Source: Aspidapion aeneum (taxonomy: Eukaryota > Arthropoda > Insecta > Coleoptera > Brentidae). Taken from it: a stretch of 64,000 nt of DNA. The notes under the pieces are model-generated. The model was not told the origin of the DNA. It did no database searches and worked only from the letters and a program-made list of their open reading frames with translations. The translations under genes and the position numbers were made by a program. The DNA is taken from assembly GCA_963576565.1 (NCBI GenBank), contig OY755038.1:174885287-174949286 (forward strand), given 5' to 3'. Below are positions 57,674 through 64,000 of this stretch, piece by piece; positions within the stretch are counted from its first letter, which is position 1, and each line of letters starts with the position of its first letter.

Positions 57674-58283
57674 AGAACACGACAGTACTTAACAGTACTC
57701 TACAGGACCCAACAGGACACGACAGTACTTGACAGGACCCAACAGAACACGACAGTACTTAACAGTAATCTACAGGACCCAACAGGACACGACAGTACTC
57801 GACAGGACCCAACAGTACTCGACAGTACACGACAGTACCCAACAGGACCCAACAGTATTCGACAGTACACGACAGGACCCAACAGTACACGACAGTACTC
57901 GACAGGACCCAACAGTACTCGACAGTACACGACAGGACCCAACAGTACACGACAGTACTCAACAGGACCCGACAGTACTCGACAGTACTCGACAGTACAC
58001 GACAGGACCCAACAGTACACGACAGTACTCGACAGTACACGACAGGACCCAACAGTACACGACAGTACTCAACAGTACTCGACAGGACCCAACAGTACTC
58101 GACAGTACACGACAGTACTCAACAGGACCCAACAGTACTCGACAGTACACGACAGGACCCAACAGTACACGACAGTACTCGACAGGACCCAACAGTACTC
58201 GACAGTACACGACAGTACTCAACAGTACTCGACAGGACCCAACAGTACTCGACAGTACACGACAGTACCCAACAGTACTCAAG
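57674..58283 (+). repeat. Decamer array E
   Basis: About 60 units, of which 55 from 57721 to 58270 are in exact register. It ends CAACAGTACTCAAGTCCTGT just before the right terminal inverted repeat. Confidence 0.95.
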
Positions 58284-58767
58284 TCCTGTTGGACGCTGTA
58301 CAAAATTTTAGGGTGCCGATGACCCCTCGCTCTACACTGAAGAAACTGTGCCAGGAAAGAACTTTTCTGCGTTTTTTTTAGCTGGAATAGCAAAAATTTT
58401 TGTTGGTATTTCAAAACGACTTTCTTGTACTAGGAAAGTATACTTTTTGAGAATTTAATTCCAAATTTTTTAGCTAGCTCAGCTATGTTTCTTTTGTGTC
58501 ACAGCAGAGTGACTTTATGCTGTCTTTTTAGTATAAAGAGCTTTGCTAGCCCAGCTAAAAATTTCGCTAGAATTGCAAAGACGTCTTGGCAATAGCTACT
58601 TTGCCATTCAAGCGAAAAAACTTTCCTGCTACAGCAGAAAATTCTTCACACGTTTAAGAAAAAAAGAGATTCGGGAAAGATCGGATGTCGATCTTGAATT
58701 TTGAGAAATTTGCCCTGTTCGCGAAGGCCGAACGTTACATTCAATGAAAGTCGTCCGTGGAGATAAG

Positions 58768-59896
58768 TGCCGCGCGCATATTTGTAAACGACGTCCATGA
58801 TTGCGATTCGGTTGTAGCCCGAACGCTGCCGTAACCGTGTCAATGAAGCCCTATTCTACATTGACACGGTTCGGTTACGTTGGCGATCGATTGACAACGG
58901 TTAGGTTTCACATTCTCTAGGATCCCGGGAAAGAGGTCGGGAGAGTATGTTTAAAAAAAAAATATGTATGTTAGAAATTTACGAATTCTTTCTTAAGAAA
59001 GATTGTTCCAGACTGATTTTTAACGAACATTTTTACGATCACGGGTGTTAGTTACCCAAGCGATTCACCATATCGTCTGCTATTTACCAGAGATGTTCGG
59101 GCGAAAGCCGATTGGCGATCCTGGGTGTTGTATACAAATATGCGTGCCGCGCGCATATTTGTAAACGACGTCCATGATTGCGATTCGGTTGTAGCCCGAA
59201 CGCTGCCGTAACCGTGTCAATGAAGCCCTATTCTACATTGACACGGTTCGGTTACGTTGGCGATCGATTGACAACGGTTAGGTTTCACATTCTCTAGGAT
59301 CCCGGGAAAGAGGTCAGGAGAGTATGTTTAAAAAAAAATATGTATGTTAGAAATTTACGAATTCTTTCTTAAGAAAGATTGTTCCAGACTGATTTTTAAC
59401 GAACATTTTTACGATCACGGGTGTTAGTTACCCAAGCGATTCACCATATCGTCTGCTATTTACCAGAGATGTTCGGGCGAAAGCCGCTTGGCGATCCTGG
59501 GTGTTGTATACAAATATGCGTGCCGCGCGCATATTTGTAAACGACGTCCATGATTGCGATTCGGTTGTAGCCCGAACGCTGCCGTAACCGTGTCAATGAA
59601 GCCCTATTCTACATTGACACGGTTCGGTTACGTTGGCGATCGATTGACAACGGTTAGGTTTCACATTCTCTAGGATCCCGGGAAAGAGGTCAGGAGAGTA
59701 TGTTTTAAAAAAATATATGTATGTTAGAAATTTACGAATTCTTTCTTAAGAAAGATTGTTCCAGACTGATTTTTAACGAACATTTTTGCGATCACGGGTG
59801 TTAGTTACCCAAGCGATTTACCATATCGTCTGCTATTTACCAGAGATGTTCGGGCGAAAGCCGACTGGCGATCCTGGGTGTTGTATACAAATATGC
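58768..59896. repeat. Three 376-bp tandem repeats
   Basis: GTGCCGCGCGCATATTTG starts at 58768, 59144 and 59520, and a truncated start follows at 59897. The copies are almost identical. Each contains a hairpin, CGTAACCGTGTCAATG ... CATTGACACGGTT, and a CTTTCTTAAGAAAG palindrome. They are GC-richer than the surroundings and are missing from the right arm. Confidence 0.93.
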
Positions 59897-60444
59897 GTGC
59901 CGCGCAGTGCGTTTCGGTAATCAATACGCGTGTTGCGAGTGGGGGTCGTATTCAATGCCGTATATAGTTTAATCCTAATTTCACGAGTTGTTGAGGTAGG
60001 TAATGCTTGATTTTTCTAATTTGTTTAAAATTTTACTTAGTATATTAAAAAAATATAAAAGACTATTTTCTACCTTTTGTGTTTTAATACCATACCCATA
60101 CATATTTTTATATTTTTTTATATCTCCAATAATACAGCTTTCTAAAAAAGCTAAAAAAAAGAATACACACACACACAGTCTGTGTATTACTCTGAGCGTA
60201 ACTGATGCTGTGTGATGGTTTATAAATTTTCACTCCTTAAAACTTTTTTGCTGATAGTTTTATTAATTTCAAATAAAAGTCTACCATTTTAGCTTCCTTT
60301 GTCAAATGTGACATTTGTAGCCTCCAAGTTATGTGAAAATTATGTTAATTTATAACTGGAACACCCTGTATGTTGTGCAAAATTTGAATAAGGATTGATA
60401 TCCCGAACGTCCAACGTCTTCGAAATGTCGAGTATAAAAACCTA

Positions 60445-60556
60445 TTATTATACCTTTATCTTTAGTGGTTTTGACAAAAGATCAAAAAAACTTTGCCATA
60501 AGACTAATGTGACTAACGTGCTATGGATTTTTTTTAAACCACTAAAGATAAAGGTA
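60445..60556. repeat. Hairpin in the element centre
   Basis: TACCTTTATCTTTAGTGGTT and its inverse AACCACTAAAGATAAAGGTA bracket ~75 bp. Nearby, 60602-60818 is a small element with inverted ACAGG..GTTCCAT-like ends. Confidence 0.6.
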
Positions 60557-60819
60557 TTTCTGAAATCAGGATGGAAAGCTGTATTCAAGTTTTGCAACAC
60601 ATACAGGCTGCTCCATTTAAAAATTAACACAATCTTTACATAACTTGAAGGCTATAAACGTCATATTTGACAAAAGTAGCTAGAAATGGTCTAAAAGTTG
60701 TATTTTTTTGACCAATTTTTATAATGAACCTATAAGACGAAAACAAATTTTTGGGGGTAAAAGTTTATAAACAATCAAGCTGTACATAATTAGGATTTTT
60801 TAAATGGAACATCCTGTGT

Positions 60820-61600
60820 ATTTATTAAAATTTCTTTAAAAAAAAATTTCTGATTCCAAAAATACCAAACCTAACAGCCTTTTTTTACCTTTTTAATTTG
60901 TTGAAGGTACAACTATAAAGGAGGCGCTCTATCCTTTTTCTACACCTAACGCAGTACCTATAATAGGTATGCTTTTTATTTAACATCTGTTGGAAATGAA
61001 GATAACAAAGTTGGTTGCCACAGAATTTTTTTTTACACTACAAATTATATCCTTGTTTATATATATCATTGCTTTTATCACACATTAGTTCTGTGAGAAG
61101 AGTATTTTTGCTAGACCTGAATAGTGTTTTTCCTACTTGCGTGCCTAAAAATAGTTTTTACAGAAATAGTAATTTATCTAACAATTACGGAAATTGATGA
61201 TGGGTCGTGACGGCAGCTGCACAAGCAAGCCGTCAAGGGCAGTAAGTGCCACTGTTGGATAAATATCTATTTCTGTGCGTAAATGCTACTTTTACGCCCG
61301 CAAGTAGGAAAAATACTTTACAAGTCTAGCAAAAAGACGCGCCTGTGACAGAAGTATTGTGTGTCTAAAACAGGAAAGTATTTTTTTTTAAATAGTAGAG
61401 TATCTTTCCTGGAATAGCCAAAATATAATTTGTACCTTTAAAAAAAAGACACTTTCTTGGGATAGCAAAGTCTCTTTTCTATAACTGCAGGGGCAATAGC
61501 CAGATATTTTTGTAAATTTTAAAACATTTTTCCTGGGGCAGTGAAGACACTTTCTTGGAACAGCAAAGTTTCTTTTCTACGACAGCAATAATAAAAGGTT
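60820..61600. other. Centre of the palindromic element
   Basis: No gene. Imperfect inverted phrases around TCTGTGAGAAGAGTATTTTTGC (61090) and GCAAAAAGACGCGCCTGTGAC (61328) bracket TTACGG-type sequence. Confidence 0.5.
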
Positions 61601-62548
61601 TTTATACTCGACATTTCCAAGACGTTGAACCTTCGGGATATCAACTCTTATTCAAATTTTGCACTACATACAGGGTGTTCCGGTTAAAAATTAACATAAT
61701 TTTCACTTAACTTGGAGGCTACAAATGTCACATTTGACAAAGGAAGCTAAAATGGTAGACTTTTATTTGAAGTTAATAAACCTATCAGGAAAAAAATTTT
61801 AAGGAGTGAAAGTTTATAACCGATCACACAGCATCAGATACGCTCAGAGTAATACACAGACTGTGTGTATGTATTCTTTTTTTTAGCTTTTTTAGAAAGC
61901 TGTAGTTTTTGAGATATAAAAAAACATAAAAATATGTAGTATTACAAAATATAGAAAATAATTTTTTATATTTTTTCAAAATACTAAGTAAAATCTTAAA
62001 CAAATTAGAAAAATCAAGCATTACCTACCTAAAACCCGTATAAAGGGACTGTATACGACCCCCACTCGCAACACGCGTAGTTATTAGCGAAACGCACTGC
62101 GCGGCACTTACCTCCACGGACGACTTTAATTGAATGTAAGATTCGGCCTTCGCGAATAGGGCAAATTTCTCAAAATTCAAGATCGACAACATCCGATCTT
62201 TCCCGAAGCTCTTTTTTTCTTAAACTTGTGAAGAATTTGCTGCTGTAGCAGGAAAGTTTTTTCGCTGGAATGACAAAGTAGCTTTTGCCAAGATGTCTTT
62301 GCAATTCTAGCGAAATTTTTAGCTGGGCTAGCAAAGCTCTTTATACTAAAAAGACAGCATAAAGTCACTCTGCTGTGACACAAAAGAAACATAGCTGAGC
62401 TAGCTAAAAAATTTGGAATTAAATTCTGGAAAGTAGACTTTTCTAGTACACGAAAGTCGCTTTGAAATACCAACAAATTTTTTTGCTATTCCAGCTAAAA
62501 AAACTTCGAAAGGTTCTTTCCTGGCACCGTTTCCTCAGTGTAGAGTAA

Positions 62549-63290
62549 TAAAAATATAAAGAGAAGTAATCAACCGCGGCCCCGTGTAAATTTTCCCTAT
62601 TCGTGGCGGTCATTCCTGAAAACTTAGAATTTACAGAATCTCCGGCGATGGCAACATAGCTGCGTCACTGGAATCATCTCGTTAAAACCAAAGTGCGCTG
62701 AATTTTCACAATATTTTCATAAACATAGCACTTCTTGATTATTTTTCCGTCCAACTAAGTTCTTTTTTACAAAAATAAAACTCAACACACAGTAAAAAAA
62801 CACCAAAAATTCAATACACCGGGTCCGACGGCCAAGACAACACTGCATTTAATACAAACACATGTTACTGTCAGTGTCGACCTTAGAGCTTAGGAAAATC
62901 TGGGCTAACCTTTCACGACTTGAGGACTCACCTAATTAAACTTGTTGCCATTATATAAGTGAAAAAATAATATTTTGTTTGAAACTCGTAGAAAATGATT
63001 GAGTAGAAATAAAACTTTGGACTTCCATTGTCTTTATCTGAGGGCACGGCAGTGCCTCACCAAGTTTGCACTGCCGTACCATCTTTTCTTGAAACATTTC
63101 CGCCCATATTTGACCTATCTAAAACTCTACTTCGGAAAGAGCTACGAATCTCATAATTTGCACAGTCATAGACCTTCATAGAGTTAACAATCACTCCAAG
63201 TTTTATGGACTTCTATAAAGTGGTAAAGTAGTTACGAAATTTCAAAAAACGTCGAAATTGCCACTCACTCCCTGACTCACTCACTCATGT
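62549..63290. other. No recognised feature
   Basis: AT-rich non-coding sequence between the palindromic element and the terminal satellite. Short ORFs here show no recognisable motif. Confidence 0.6.
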
Positions 63291-63299
63291 ATAGATCAT

Positions 63300-64000
63300 C
63301 AAAATTCTACTGTACTTCCAGATATGCTACAGAGCTGAAATTTGGCAGACTGATAGAAACAATGACCAAACCCCTGGAAAAAATCAAAAAGCCCCAAAAT
63401 TCTAATTTACTCCCCTCCCTTACATACATGTAAAATTATTTAAAAGTAACGTGACCCACTTCTAGAAATGCTAGAGAGCTGAGCTTTGGCAGCCTAATAG
63501 AAACTATGAAAAAACTATAGGAAAAAATTATAACACCCCAAAATTCTAATTTACTTCCCTCCCATATAAATGTAAAGTTATGTAAAATTAACACTGCCCA
63601 CTTCCAGAAACGCTAGAGAGCTGAGCTTTTTAAGACTGAAAGACACTATGATAAAACTATAGGAAAAAATTTAAGAACACCAATATTTTAATTTACTTCC
63701 CTCTCTTAGAAATGTAAATTTATATAAAAGTAACATTGCCCACTTCCAGAAACGCTAGAGAGCTAAGCTTTGGAAGGCTGAAGGAAACTATGATAAAACC
63801 ATGGGAAAAATTTTAAAAACCCCAAAAATTTTCATTTACTCTCCTTCCCTATAAATGTCAAGTTATGTAAAAGTAACATTATCCACTTCCAGAAACGCTA
63901 GAGAGCTGAGCATTGGAAGACTGATAGAAACTATGATAAAACTTTAGGAAAAAATTTAAAAACACGAACATTTTAATTTACTTCCGAGTAACACTGTCCA
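63300..64000. repeat. 142-bp tandem repeat (runs off the window)
   Basis: The phrase GCTAGAGAGCTGAGC recurs at 63325 (diverged), 63470, 63612, 63754 and 63897, with spacing 142-145 bp. Units also share ACTTCCAGAAACGCTAGAGA and AATTTACTTCCCTCC. Identity increases toward the window end, so the array probably continues. Confidence 0.9.

Larger units (their letters stand above)
42968..58329. mobile_element. 15.4-kb composite decamer-array element
   Basis: The left end reads CGAGGGGTCATCAGC and the right end inverted reads CGAGGGGTCATCGGC. CTCTACAC is duplicated exactly outside (42960-42967 and 58330-58337), an 8-bp target duplication as made by hAT, P and some other transposases. The interior alternates five decamer arrays (A and B forward, C and D reverse, E forward) with modules that contain tRNA-like sequences. 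Inversion junctions lie near 52977 and 57005. It encodes no transposase; a LINE has inserted at 45828-51787. I recognise no named family. Confidence 0.78.
58330..62548. mobile_element. 4.2-kb palindromic element with long TIRs
   Basis: The left end reads CTCTACACTGAAGAAACTG and the right end inverted reads CTCTACACTGAGGAAACGG. The arms remain alignable to about 58770 on the left and 62103 on the right (phrases TTTAGCTGGAATAGCAAAAA, GACAGCATAAAGTCACTCTG, CCGATCTTTCCCGAA), then again between 59897-60440 and 61603-62110. No transposase. The first eight bases are the target duplication of the 15.4-kb composite, so the composite sits at this element's left tip. Confidence 0.75.

Noticed and set aside
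42968..58329. CRISPR array
   Set aside because: Repeats are continuous 10-mers without unique spacers, in a eukaryotic setting and without cas genes.
42960..58337. LTR retrotransposon interpretation of the composite
   Set aside because: The ends are inverted, not direct, there is no primer site or polypurine tract, and the internal repeats alternate in orientation.

Overview
The window looks like nuclear DNA from an insect with a large, repeat-rich, AT-rich genome. The reasons are a ZAD plus C2H2 zinc-finger gene (a family expanded in insects), long introns with GT/AG junctions, and remnants of many element types: CR1/Jockey, R1-like and RTE-like LINEs, a Penelope-like element, copia, mariner, hAT-like elements and THAP-coding DNA transposons. 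The order cannot be read from the sequence; a beetle is only a guess. I see no bacterial features, CRISPR array or bona fide RNA gene.

Region 1 (1-34,771): one host gene on the minus strand. Five coding exons (34,640-34,771; 21,384-21,518; 21,072-21,305; 7,263-7,472; 231-2,090) join in one phase and encode a ZAD domain followed by three C2H2 fingers, a likely DNA-binding transcription factor. Its introns (13.1 kb, 78 bp, 13.6 kb, 5.2 kb) are packed with transposon debris. Intron 4 holds a TA-flanked MITE, a LINE fragment and a mariner relic. Intron 3 holds two RTE-like segments, a Penelope-like element split by a 2.7-kb hAT-like element, and several fold-back repeats. Intron 1 holds a LINE with a 364-bp duplication and a decayed copia element carrying an R1-like LINE. 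An open frame continues past the terminal stop to the window edge, so the 3' end of the gene may lie outside the window.

Region 2 (34.8-42.9 kb): a GC-richer upstream region of the ZAD gene, then two adjacent DNA transposons that each carry a THAP domain. One spans 35,513-39,026 with TIRs of several hundred bp; the other spans 39,037-40,644 with short TIRs. A 1.5-kb segment with GTACTTGAAGTACTT repeats at both ends follows.

Region 3 (42,968-58,329): the most unusual part. It is a 15.4-kb composite with inverted ends (CGAGGGGTCATC) and an exact 8-bp target duplication (CTCTACAC). It contains five arrays of a 10-bp repeat, ACAG[T/G]AC[T/A/C]C[G/A], in alternating orientations. Modules between the arrays carry a tRNA-Met-like and an oppositely oriented tRNA-Phe-like sequence. 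It encodes no transposase; its only coding capacity is a nearly full-length CR1/Jockey-group LINE (45,828-51,787, minus strand) inserted in one module and itself interrupted by a 1.9-kb insert.

Region 4 (58,330-64,000): the composite sits in the left tip of another palindromic element (58,330-62,548), whose left arm holds three nearly identical 376-bp tandem repeats. After it comes a 142-bp tandem satellite that runs off the window.
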